Shown: in pieces, positions 5,970 to 14,001 of the stretch | Numbering within the stretch: the stretch's first letter is position 1 | How the letters are laid out: every line of letters begins with the position of its first letter | From: Solibacillus cecembensis | GTDB taxonomy: Bacteria; Bacillota; Bacilli; Bacillales_A; Planococcaceae | Direction: 5' to 3' | Length of the DNA stretch: 64,000 nt | Assembly: GCF_001439635.1 (NCBI RefSeq) | Contig: NZ_LMBZ01000001.1 | Span: 186,001 to 250,000 of the forward strand | Notes under the pieces: model-generated | What the model was told of the DNA's origin: nothing | Seen by the model: the letters and a program-made list of their open reading frames with translations, nothing else | Database searches by the model: none | Translations under genes and position numbers: made by a program

Positions 5970-8747
5970 ATGAAAGAAAGTCAAAAATATGCGATTGTTG
6001 ATATTGAAACGACTGGGCATTCTCCTACGAATGGCGATCGAATGATTCAATTTGCGCTTGTCATAATGGAAGATTGGGAAGTGACAAAAAAGTTTTCCAC
6101 ATTTATTCATCCAGGTAAATCGATTCCGCTCTTTATTCAAGATTTAACGAATATTACGGATGCAGATGTAGCAGATGCGCAACCTTTCGAAATGCATGCC
6201 CATAAAATTTATGAATTATTACAAGATACGGTATTTGTCGCGCATAATACAGATTTTGATTTGTCCTTTTTACAAGCAGAATTTAAACGTGCAGGATTGC
6301 CTAAATGGTATGGCAAAAAAATGGATACGGTTGAATTAGCGAAAATTTTATTTCCTATGTCCTTTAGTTATAAGTTAGGGGATTTAGCCAGTGATTTAAA
6401 TATTCCGCTGGAAAGTGCGCACCGAGCAGATGATGATGCACTCGCAACGGCTTATTTATTGAAGCGCTGCTGGGAAGAGTTATTAACGTTACCGCAAAAT
6501 ACGCTCGAACAATTGCATAAGCGCTCGTTTCGTTTAAAGACGAATTTAGCCCAATTATTTTTTGATGCGCTGTATGTGAAGCGAATGAAAGCAACGGAGA
6601 CGAGTGACCATGTGTATTACAAAAAGTTGGCGATTCGAAAAATGGCGCCGACACCGAAAGTTGAGCATGGGACCATCTCTTATCCGTTTACGATTGAAGA
6701 TAAAATGGCCTACTTACGGAAAGGTATGCCACATTCAGAAGAACGTCCACAGCAATTTCAAATGATGGATAGTATTTGGCATCATTTAAATGCTAAATCC
6801 GAGCATGTTATTGAAGCTTCGACAGGAATTGGGAAAACGATGGGCTATTTATTGCCGTCCATATTTTATGCAATGCAAACCGGGAAAAAGGTTGGAATTA
6901 GTACGTATACATCGCATTTATTAGACCAGCTACTGCAAAATGAAATTCCGGTGTTGGAACAAATTTTAGGTCATCCTGTTAAAATCGCTTTGTTAAAAGG
7001 CATGAATCATTATATTGATGTAGAAAAATTTGAACAAATGTTAAAAGCATCCGATGAATCATATGATGAAACTTTTACATTACTCCAAACGTTAATATGG
7101 CTTACAAAGACCGAAACGGGTGATTTCAGTGAGCTCAATGTTTCAGGTGGTGGGCAATTATTAATCGATAAAATACGTAAAACAGAGCTGCCGAAAACAA
7201 CGATGCCGCTGTATGACTTTTACGCGCGTGCGATTCAAAATAGTCGACAAGCACAAATTATCGTGACCAATCATGCGATGTTGTTAGCCGATTTAGTGCG
7301 ACATGAACAAATTTTCAATGAAATTGGTGGATGGGTTATTGATGAAGCACATCAATTTGTTCAAGCAGCTATTAGCCAGGACGAAAAGATTTTTTCGTAT
7401 ATAAATTGGAAATATTTATTTGGTCAAATTGGCAATATAGAGGATGAGCAACTTTTCTATCGAATGAAGCGAGCGGCTATCAAAAAACAGTTAGTTCATA
7501 CATCGACTTTACAACAAGTTGAAAAACGATTTAATCAAATGGTTGCGGCATTTGATGAGGCGATACATGTATTTGTTAGACATGTTCAGCAGTCAAATAG
7601 TATGAATAAAAAAGAGCTAAAACTAACAGCGTTTTTAGCTGAATTACAGTTACCGACAGATGTGTTTTCAAACGTAACGGTTGCGGTGCAGCGCTGGATT
7701 GATGAAGCGCAGCAAGTAGCGTTGCAGTTTTATTCAGGTGTGGAAGAGCTTGCACCAGAGCATCACTATATAATGGATCAATGGAATTATTGGATTCGCG
7801 AATTTAAATTGAAAATATCTGAATGGGATGAAGTGTTCCTTAAGGATGAAAACAGCTATTCTTGCTGGTTAGAAATGGATCGTAGAAGTGTCCCTGGAAG
7901 CATTCAAATCTTTAAAAAACCAATCGATGTGACACAAACAATTACGGAATTATTTACGCCTATTCGTGAAAAATGCGCGGTTATTTGGACTTCAGGAACG
8001 CTATCAGTGCCAAATAACGAACGCTTTATTACGAATCAGTTAGGAATTGATCGACAAGTGACGCTAGAAAAACTTCAGGCACCAGCGAGCTATTATGCAG
8101 GGGCAAAAGCGTTTATTGTCACGGATATGCCAGATATTCAAACGGTTTCGCAAAGTGATTATATTGAAGAGGTGGCCCATGCTGTCACAAATGTGGTGCG
8201 AATGACACAAGGAAGATGCTTTGTGCTATTCACTTCACAAGACATGCTGCGTAAAACTGTCGAGCTGATTCAAGAAAGCGAGCTGTTAAGTGACTATATG
8301 CTGTTTGCACAAGGGATTACTGCGGGCAGTCGGATGCGTTTACTAAAATCCTTCCAAAAATTTAATCATTCCGTGCTGTTTGGTACGAATAGTTTTTGGG
8401 AAGGTGTCGACGTACCTGGTGATGGATTATCTTCGGTCATTGTTGTTCGGTTGCCATTTTCTTCACCAGACGAACCAACGTTTAAGGCACGTGCACAATT
8501 TTTACAGCAGCAAGGGCAAAATTCATTTTCGGAATTGTCCTTACCAGAAGCCATTTTACGTTTCAAGCAAGGATTCGGTCGATTAATTCGTTCGAGTCAA
8601 GATCGAGGCGTATTTATCGTTCTGGATCGCCGAATTGATGCGAAATCTTATGGCTCGCAATTTATCGAGGCATTACCGCCCATTTCGGTACAAAAACTGC
8701 CACTTGATAGTATGGTACAACAGCTAGGAAGTTGGTATAATAAATAA
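5970..8747 (+). CDS. dinG: DinG-type exonuclease/helicase
   Basis: The 925-residue protein fuses an N-terminal DEDDh 3'-5' exonuclease (residues about 5-170: VDIETTGH, then HNTDFDLSF and HRADDDALAT) to an XPD/DinG superfamily 2 helicase. Walker A (STGIGKT) lies near residues 283-289 and DEAH near 457-460; late motifs include NSFWEGVDVPGDG and QGFGRLIR. The Fe-S cysteines of Gram-negative DinG and XPD are not evident, as in the Bacillus form. The exonuclease domain and order dinG-ypmB-aspB-asnS match B. subtilis. ATG 5970 has only a weak ribosome site. A likely role is DNA repair or recombination. Confidence 0.9.
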   Translation: MKESQKYAIVDIETTGHSPTNGDRMIQFALVIMEDWEVTKKFSTFIHPGKSIPLFIQDLTNITDADVADAQPFEMHAHKIYELLQDTVFVAHNTDFDLSFLQAEFKRAGLPKWYGKKMDTVELAKILFPMSFSYKLGDLASDLNIPLESAHRADDDALATAYLLKRCWEELLTLPQNTLEQLHKRSFRLKTNLAQLFFDALYVKRMKATETSDHVYYKKLAIRKMAPTPKVEHGTISYPFTIEDKMAYLRKGMPHSEERPQQFQMMDSIWHHLNAKSEHVIEASTGIGKTMGYLLPSIFYAMQTGKKVGISTYTSHLLDQLLQNEIPVLEQILGHPVKIALLKGMNHYIDVEKFEQMLKASDESYDETFTLLQTLIWLTKTETGDFSELNVSGGGQLLIDKIRKTELPKTTMPLYDFYARAIQNSRQAQIIVTNHAMLLADLVRHEQIFNEIGGWVIDEAHQFVQAAISQDEKIFSYINWKYLFGQIGNIEDEQLFYRMKRAAIKKQLVHTSTLQQVEKRFNQMVAAFDEAIHVFVRHVQQSNSMNKKELKLTAFLAELQLPTDVFSNVTVAVQRWIDEAQQVALQFYSGVEELAPEHHYIMDQWNYWIREFKLKISEWDEVFLKDENSYSCWLEMDRRSVPGSIQIFKKPIDVTQTITELFTPIREKCAVIWTSGTLSVPNNERFITNQLGIDRQVTLEKLQAPASYYAGAKAFIVTDMPDIQTVSQSDYIEEVAHAVTNVVRMTQGRCFVLFTSQDMLRKTVELIQESELLSDYMLFAQGITAGSRMRLLKSFQKFNHSVLFGTNSFWEGVDVPGDGLSSVIVVRLPFSSPDEPTFKARAQFLQQQGQNSFSELSLPEAILRFKQGFGRLIRSSQDRGVFIVLDRRIDAKSYGSQFIEALPPISVQKLPLDSMVQQLGSWYNK

Positions 8748-8776
8748 CGATGCGGAAGGAAAGCAGGTCGACAAAT

Positions 8777-8854
8777 ATGAAACAAATTTTTAAAAATAGC
8801 TTGGCTTTTCATGAATGCCATATTTGCACGAAATGTAAACAGGTGGCGGCATGA
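8777..8854 (+). CDS. Possible 25-residue cysteine-motif microprotein
   Basis: ATG 8777 opens a 25-codon frame encoding a peptide with CHICTKC near its end. Its TGA stop overlaps the ATG of the next gene (ATGA at 8851-8854), a typical coupling arrangement. The upstream GGAAAGCAGG is a mediocre ribosome site. In B. subtilis the small gene ypmA occupies this position, but this peptide does not resemble what I remember of YpmA. It may be a metal-binding microprotein, a coupling leader or chance. Confidence 0.3.
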   Translation: MKQIFKNSLAFHECHICTKCKQVAA

Positions 8855-9333
8855 AAAACTGGTTAATATTTGGTGTAGTCTTTATTTTATCTTTGTCACT
8901 TGTTATTTCAGTAATAGTACTCTGGAAAGCGACTGCACCGTTTAATGACATAGAACAACAAGCTGAAGAGCTAGCGCTTGATACGAAGGCGCTGGCGAAT
9001 ATTTCAGAGTCCTATGTTTATAACGGAAATAAGCCATACGTTACGGTATTCGGAGTCGACGAATATGGTAAGGAAAAAGCGATTTTCGTTCCTATAAGTT
9101 TAGAAGTGAAGGCAATGCAGGAAGTGTATTTGCAAGATGGCATTTCAGAACAACAGGCTTTAACTGCTTTTCATGATGAAACGTCTGTAAAAAAGGTGCT
9201 TCACACAAAGTTAGGTTTTGAGGAACCAGGCGCTGTATGGGAAATAACGTATATGAGTGAATCTGGCAGTTTAAACTATGTGTATCTCTTGTTTAAAGAC
9301 GGGCAATGGTGGAAACGTATATTGAATTTGTAG
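8851..9333 (+). CDS. tseB: TseB/YpmB-like membrane-anchored cell-wall regulator
   Basis: This 160-residue protein has an N-terminal membrane helix (residues 5-27) and an extracytoplasmic part fitting the YpmB/TseB layout of two small PepSY-like (DUF5590) domains. In B. subtilis TseB modulates elongation penicillin-binding protein PBP2A. Position between dinG and aspB is conserved and supports the call. aspB starts 14 bases downstream, suggesting cotranscription. Confidence 0.8.
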   Translation: MKNWLIFGVVFILSLSLVISVIVLWKATAPFNDIEQQAEELALDTKALANISESYVYNGNKPYVTVFGVDEYGKEKAIFVPISLEVKAMQEVYLQDGISEQQALTAFHDETSVKKVLHTKLGFEEPGAVWEITYMSESGSLNYVYLLFKDGQWWKRILNL

Positions 9334-9346
9334 AGGAGACATTAAC

Positions 9347-10540
9347 ATGAAACAATTGTTAGCAAACCGTGTAAAAACTTTAACACCATCTACAACTTTG
9401 GCGATTACAGCTAAAGCAAAAGAGCTAAAAGCACAAGGTATTGACGTGATTGGCTTAGGAGCAGGGGAACCTGATTTCAATACGCCGGAAAATATTTTAA
9501 CTGCGGCTAAAAAGTCAATGGACGAAGGTTTAACAAAGTATACGCCAGCTGGAGGCTTACCTGCATTAAAGCAAGCGATTATCGATAAACTTTCTCGCGA
9601 TAATAGGCTTACATATAAAGCGAATGAAGTAATGGTTGGTGTTGGGGCGAAACACGTACTGTATACATTGTTCCAAGTAATTTTAAATGAGGGTGATGAA
9701 GTCATCATTCCAATCCCTTACTGGGTTTCGTATCCAGAGCAAGTGAAACTAGCGGGCGGTGTGCCAGTGTATGTGGAAGGTACAGCGGAGCAAAGTTATA
9801 AAATTACTGCTCAACAATTAAAAGATGCGATTACACCTAAAACAAAAGCGATGATCATTAACTCACCTTCGAATCCATCAGGGATGATTTATTCAAAAGA
9901 AGAGTTAGCTGAGTTGGCAAAAATAGCAGAGCAAAACGATATTTTAATCGTTTCAGATGAAATTTACGAAAAGCTTGTTTACAATGGAGTAGAGCATTTT
10001 TCGATTGCGCAACTTTCAGAACAAATTAAAGCACGTACAATTGTCATTAATGGTGTAGCCAAATCGCATTCAATGACAGGATGGCGTATTGGTTATGCGG
10101 CCGGTGATGCAACGATTATTAATGCAATGACTGATTTAGCTTCACATTCTACTTCGAACGCGACGACAACGGCACAATATGCAGCGATTGAAGCGTATAA
10201 TGGTCCACAGTCAACTGTTGAAGAAATGCGTCAAGCGTTTGAATCACGCTTAGCAGTAATTTTCCCGAAAGTAGCAGCTATTCCTGGGGTAAAAGTATTG
10301 GCTCCACAAGGCGCATTTTACTTATTACCAGATGTATCGGAAGCGGCTACGAAAACAGGCTATGCGTCAGTGGATGATTTTGCGAGCGCATTATTAACAG
10401 AAGCTAACGTTGCAGTAATTCCAGGTTCAGGCTTTGGCGCTCCCGCAACAATTCGTATTTCGTATGCAACATCTTTAGATTTATTAGAAGAATCAGTTCG
10501 TCGTATCGATGCTTTTGTAAAAGCAAAATGGCAAGACTAA
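9347..10540 (+). CDS. aspB: Aspartate aminotransferase
   Basis: A class I pyridoxal-phosphate aminotransferase of 397 residues that interconverts aspartate/2-oxoglutarate and oxaloacetate/glutamate in the cytoplasm. Visible features are GLGAGEPDFNTP near the N-terminus, NSPSNPSG, the SDEIYEKLVY segment and the cofactor lysine in GVAKSHSMTGWRIGY near residue 238. ATG 9347 follows GAGGAG. It precedes asnS, as in B. subtilis; aspartate is the substrate of AsnS, and both may be in one transcript. Confidence 0.95.
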   Translation: MKQLLANRVKTLTPSTTLAITAKAKELKAQGIDVIGLGAGEPDFNTPENILTAAKKSMDEGLTKYTPAGGLPALKQAIIDKLSRDNRLTYKANEVMVGVGAKHVLYTLFQVILNEGDEVIIPIPYWVSYPEQVKLAGGVPVYVEGTAEQSYKITAQQLKDAITPKTKAMIINSPSNPSGMIYSKEELAELAKIAEQNDILIVSDEIYEKLVYNGVEHFSIAQLSEQIKARTIVINGVAKSHSMTGWRIGYAAGDATIINAMTDLASHSTSNATTTAQYAAIEAYNGPQSTVEEMRQAFESRLAVIFPKVAAIPGVKVLAPQGAFYLLPDVSEAATKTGYASVDDFASALLTEANVAVIPGSGFGAPATIRISYATSLDLLEESVRRIDAFVKAKWQD

Positions 10541-10572
10541 CTTAATGCCCAGGCGGATGGCACAGATTTTTA
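10541..10572 (+). repeat. Remnant of the dispersed CCGGCGGAT repeat (copy A)
   Basis: The text GCCCAGGCGGATGGCACAGA followed by five T matches the start region of copies C and D (GCCCCGGCGGATGTCACAGA then T). Only about 32 bases remain, directly after the aspB stop. Confidence 0.6.
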
Positions 10573-10604
10573 ATGAATATTAACTGTAAGTTTTGGAGGA
10601 CACT

Positions 10605-11900
10605 ATGAAAAAAATTATGATTAAAGATATGCCAAACCATATCGGTGAAACAATTAAACTAGGTGCTTGGTTAGCAAATAAGCGTTCAAGCGGTAAATTA
10701 GCTTTCTTACAATTACGTGATGGCTCAGGATTTGCACAAGGTGTTGTAGTAAAAGAAGAAGTGGGCGAAGAACTTTTTGCAGTAGCAAAAGGTATGACGC
10801 AAGAAACTTCAATGTACATTATTGGTGAAGTAAAGGCTGATGAGCGTTCTTCATTCGGTGCAGAATTAAATGTGACGGGTATTGAAGTAATTCATGCGGC
10901 AACAGATTTCCCAATTACACCAAAAGAGCACGGTACAGAGTTTTTAATGGACAACCGTCATTTATGGTTACGCTCTCGTAAGCAACATGCGATTATGAAA
11001 GTGCGTAATGAAATTATTCGTGCTACGTATGAATTCTTTAATGACAATGGCTTTACAAAAATGGACCCACCAATTTTAACGGGTTCATCACCTGAAGGTA
11101 CATCTGAATTATTCCATACGAAATATTTCGATGAAGATGCTTTCCTTTCTCAATCAGGTCAACTTTATATGGAAGCCTCTGCAATGGCATTAGGAAAAGT
11201 ATTTTCATTCGGTCCAACATTCCGTGCAGAAAAATCAAAAACGCGTCGTCACTTAATCGAGTTTTGGATGATTGAGCCGGAGATGGCATTTGTAGAATTT
11301 GAAGAGAATTTAGAAGTGCAAGAACAATACGTTACACATATCGTTCAATCGGTATTAAAAAACTGTAAACTAGAATTAGAACGTCTAGGTCGTGACACAT
11401 CAAAATTAGAAAACATTCAAGCACCATTCCCACGTATTTCTTATGATGATGCGATTAAATTCTTACATGAGCAAGGTTTTGACGATATTCAGTGGGGCGA
11501 TGATTTCGGTGCACCACATGAAACGGCGATTGCCAATGCATATGATAAACCAGTGTTCATTACATGCTACCCAACTGGCATTAAGCCATTCTACATGCAA
11601 CCGCATCCAGAGCGCGATGATGTTGTATTATGTGCAGACTTAATTGCACCAGAAGGCTACGGAGAAATTATCGGTGGTTCTGAACGTATTCATGATTATG
11701 ATCTGTTAAAAGCACGACTTGAGGAGCACGGCTTATCAGAAGATGCCTATGCTTGGTATTTAGAGCTGCGTAAGCAAGGTTCTGTCCCACATTCAGGTTT
11801 TGGTCTAGGATTAGAACGTACAGTAGCATGGATTTCGGGCTCAGAGCATATTCGTGAGTCGATTCCATTCCCACGTTTATTAAACCGTTTATACCCATAA
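10605..11900 (+). CDS. asnS: Asparaginyl-tRNA synthetase
   Basis: This 431-residue class II enzyme charges tRNA-Asn. It has an N-terminal OB-fold anticodon domain (residues about 10-115) and a catalytic domain with motif 2 in [19 protein letters not shown] and motif 3 in [15 protein letters not shown] 10605 is chosen over TTG 10593 because GGAGG at 10594-10598 lies between. Position between aspB and dnaD is conserved. No T-box leader is present; the gap from aspB contains only the repeat remnant. Confidence 0.96.
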   Translation: MKKIMIKDMPNHIGETIKLGAWLANKRSSGKLAFLQLRDGSGFAQGVVVKEEVGEELFAVAKGMTQETSMYIIGEVKADERSSFGAELNVTGIEVIHAATDFPITPKEHGTEFLMDNRHLWLRSRKQHAIMKVRNEIIRATYEFFNDNGFTKMDPPILTGSSPEGTSELFHTKYFDEDAFLSQSGQLYMEASAMALGKVFSFGPTFRAEKSKTRRHLIEFWMIEPEMAFVEFEENLEVQEQYVTHIVQSVLKNCKLELERLGRDTSKLENIQAPFPRISYDDAIKFLHEQGFDDIQWGDDFGAPHETAIANAYDKPVFITCYPTGIKPFYMQPHPERDDVVLCADLIAPEGYGEIIGGSERIHDYDLLKARLEEHGLSEDAYAWYLELRKQGSVPHSGFGLGLERTVAWISGSEHIRESIPFPRLLNRLYP

Positions 11901-11916
11901 TTAATAAGATTTCCGC

Positions 11917-11946
11917 AAAGCGTCCGGGTAAAACCGGGCGCTTTCT
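11917..11946 (+). terminator. Hairpin after asnS
   Basis: AAAGCG plus CCGG pair with CCGG plus CGCTTT; the T tract is short, so it may be a weak terminator ahead of dnaD. Confidence 0.55.
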
Positions 11947-11973
11947 ATTACGATAAAGGAAGGAGGAATCCGT

Positions 11974-12696
11974 ATGAAGAATGATTTTGAACGAATCCGA
12001 ATTTGGACACAGCAACGCAACATTACGGTGCCCAATCTTTTCTTCCAACATTATAAAGAGTTGAATATTCAAGATGACGAAGCGCTCATTGTTATGCATT
12101 TAGTGAGTTTTGAGCAGGAGGGAATCGACTTTCCTACCCCGAATGATTTAATGATACGCACTCATTTTCAAGTTTCTAAACTCTCTCAAATATTGCAACG
12201 TTTAATGCAAAAAGGGATGCTAGAAATTTCCCAATCCACCGACGACTCAGGAAAAATAGCTGAAAAATATTCATTATATCCTTTATGGGTAAGGCTATTA
12301 GAAAATTTAGAGGCGCAACAACAGCAAGTAGTCGAAACGGCAAATAAAGTGGATGAAGCGACGATTTTCACGCTATTTGAACAAGAGTTTGGTCGTTTAT
12401 TATCACCGATTGAACTCGAAACGATTGGTATGTGGATTGATATTGATAAGCATTCACCAGAAATTATTAAAGCGGCGTTAAAAGAAGCGGTTTTAGCGAG
12501 TAAAGTGAATTTGCGTTATATTGATCGTATTTTAATGGAGTGGAAAAAGAAAAAAATTACGACACTGCAGCAAGTTGAAAAGCATAGCGAGCAGTATCGT
12601 AAACATACGACAACTACGACCACATACCAACCATCTGAACAACAACAACCGACGAAAAAAGTATCGTTTTACAATTGGTTAGAAGAAAGAGAATAG
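11974..12696 (+). CDS. dnaD: DNA replication initiation protein DnaD
   Basis: A 240-residue primosomal protein that helps load the replicative helicase at oriC and restart forks. The N-terminal winged-helix domain (residues about 1-110) precedes the conserved DnaB2-like domain with FEQEFGRLLSPIELETIGMW and LRYIDRILMEWKKKKI near residues 130-195. A Thr/Gln-rich tail ends in FYNWLEERE. Strong site AGGAGG precedes ATG 11974. Conserved order dnaD-nth-ypoC is kept. Confidence 0.93.
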   Translation: MKNDFERIRIWTQQRNITVPNLFFQHYKELNIQDDEALIVMHLVSFEQEGIDFPTPNDLMIRTHFQVSKLSQILQRLMQKGMLEISQSTDDSGKIAEKYSLYPLWVRLLENLEAQQQQVVETANKVDEATIFTLFEQEFGRLLSPIELETIGMWIDIDKHSPEIIKAALKEAVLASKVNLRYIDRILMEWKKKKITTLQQVEKHSEQYRKHTTTTTTYQPSEQQQPTKKVSFYNWLEERE

Positions 12697-12708
12697 GAGG
12701 GACCTCGA

Positions 12709-13368
12709 ATGTTAACGAAAACGCAATGGCTCCATTTTTTAGATGAGATGGACAAAATGTATCCAGATGCACATTGTGAACTTGTGCACGACAATCCATT
12801 CGAGCTGACGATTGCGACTCTTTTATCTGCTCAATGTACGGATGTGCTCGTCAATAAAGTTACGAAAAATCTTTTTCAAAAATATAAAACACCCCAAGAT
12901 TATTTGGATGTTTCTTTAGAAGAGTTGCAAAATGATATTCGCTCGATTGGCTTGTACCGCAATAAAGCAAAAAACATTCAATTATTAAGTGGCATACTGA
13001 TCAATGATTTTAACTGGGAAGTGCCTGCAACGAGGGAAGAGCTTGTGATATTACCAGGAGTAGGTCGAAAAACAGCGAACGTCGTTTTATCTGTAGCATT
13101 TAATGTACCGGCGATGGCTGTTGATACACATGTAGAACGCGTAACAAAGCGTTTAGGGCTATGCCGTTGGAAAGATAATGTGCTTGAAGTGGAAGAAACG
13201 ATTATGAAGAAAACGCCGATAGATCGATGGAGTCGTGCTCATCATCAAATCATCTTCTTTGGACGTTATCATTGTAAGGCGCAAAATCCTGGCTGTGGTA
13301 CATGTCCATTATTAGCAGATTGTCGAGAAGGGCAGAAACGTTTGAAAAAAGGTTTGGTGAAAGTATGA
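12709..13368 (+). CDS. nth: Endonuclease III
   Basis: This 219-residue DNA glycosylase/AP lyase removes oxidised pyrimidines. The helix-hairpin-helix LPGVGRKTANVV carries the catalytic lysine, the catalytic Asp is in VDTHVERV, and the 4Fe-4S cluster cysteines lie in CKAQNPGCGTCPLLADC (spacing C-x7-C-x2-C-x5-C as read). ATG 12709 follows AGGAGGG. It overlaps ypoC by four bases and follows dnaD by 12. Confidence 0.96.
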   Translation: MLTKTQWLHFLDEMDKMYPDAHCELVHDNPFELTIATLLSAQCTDVLVNKVTKNLFQKYKTPQDYLDVSLEELQNDIRSIGLYRNKAKNIQLLSGILINDFNWEVPATREELVILPGVGRKTANVVLSVAFNVPAMAVDTHVERVTKRLGLCRWKDNVLEVEETIMKKTPIDRWSRAHHQIIFFGRYHCKAQNPGCGTCPLLADCREGQKRLKKGLVKV

Positions 13369-13706
13369 TTGCTGTGAATAAAGAAAAAATTTCCAAAGTG
13401 GCAGTGAATGAGTGGTATGAAAGCTGGGAGCAATTACAGCAAAAGATTCATCTTGCTCACGATGCACGTGATTCGTCAGTGGGGCAGTTAATGCAGCAAG
13501 CTATTGAACAATTTGAACATTTTATTGTATCGAGCTCTGAACCTAGCGCGGAGTTTTCGGAAATTGAGCCATATGAATTAATGCCGATTAATGGCATGGA
13601 ACGTCTAAGCTTTGTGAAAATGCGCCCAAGTCAATATGCGGCATATCGCCAATTAGATGAACTGTATAAAGAAACGAAAAAACGATGCGCAAGATTACGA
13701 TTATAA
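13365..13706 (+). CDS. ypoC: YpoC-like protein
   Basis: A 113-residue protein starting at ATG 13365, which overlaps the nth stop in an ATGA arrangement; the longer frame from 13302 would overlap the Nth cysteine cluster and is not needed. No catalytic motif or membrane segment was seen. The call rests mainly on conserved position between nth and ponA. The function is unknown. A bidirectional terminator follows. Confidence 0.7.
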   Translation: MIAVNKEKISKVAVNEWYESWEQLQQKIHLAHDARDSSVGQLMQQAIEQFEHFIVSSSEPSAEFSEIEPYELMPINGMERLSFVKMRPSQYAAYRQLDELYKETKKRCARLRL

Positions 13707-13708
13707 TG

Positions 13709-13755
13709 AAAAAGACCATCTACTCATACGAAAAGGTATGTGTGGATGGTCTTTT
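13709..13755 (+). terminator. Terminator after ypoC
   Basis: AAAAAGACCATC at 13709-13720 pairs with GATGGTCTTTTT at 13744-13755, with inner CATAC/GTATG pairing. Confidence 0.85.
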
Positions 13756-13756
13756 T

Positions 13757-13931
13757 ACTTGATTCAGCAGAAGTACCCTAATTCTATAGGTAGGGGGCGA
13801 ATGCTAAATATGCAATTTTATTCAGTGTGGTTTTAAACTCGGCTGAAGTAGTGGAACTCAGGCTAAGAACGCCGCGTCGTGCGGCAACGTCTGAGTGACC
13901 AACGTCGTGTTGGCCCAATGCCCCGGCGGAT
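13757..13931 (-). repeat. Structured dispersed repeat, diverged copy B
   Basis: It begins with a half-conserved ACTTGATTCAGC end and finishes with GCCCCGGCGGAT at about 13919-13930. Between lie ACTCAG/CTGAGT arms enclosing hairpin GCCGC-GTCGT-GCGGC, then hairpin CCAAC-GTCGT-GTTGG. These align with the complement of copy D (48799-48977), where the same stems have different, compensating bases. It lies between the convergent ypoC and ponA genes. Confidence 0.6.
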
Positions 13932-13948
13932 TTTGTTTCAAAAGAAAA

Positions 13949-13980
13949 ACCAACACACATATCAACTATGTGTGTTGGCT
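13949..13980 (-). terminator. Terminator of ponA
   Basis: On the minus strand, CCAACACACATA pairs with TATGTGTGTTGG and is followed by TTTTTCTTTT. Confidence 0.8.
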
Positions 13981-14001
13981 AAATAAGAAGGAGTGAGAAA
14001 T

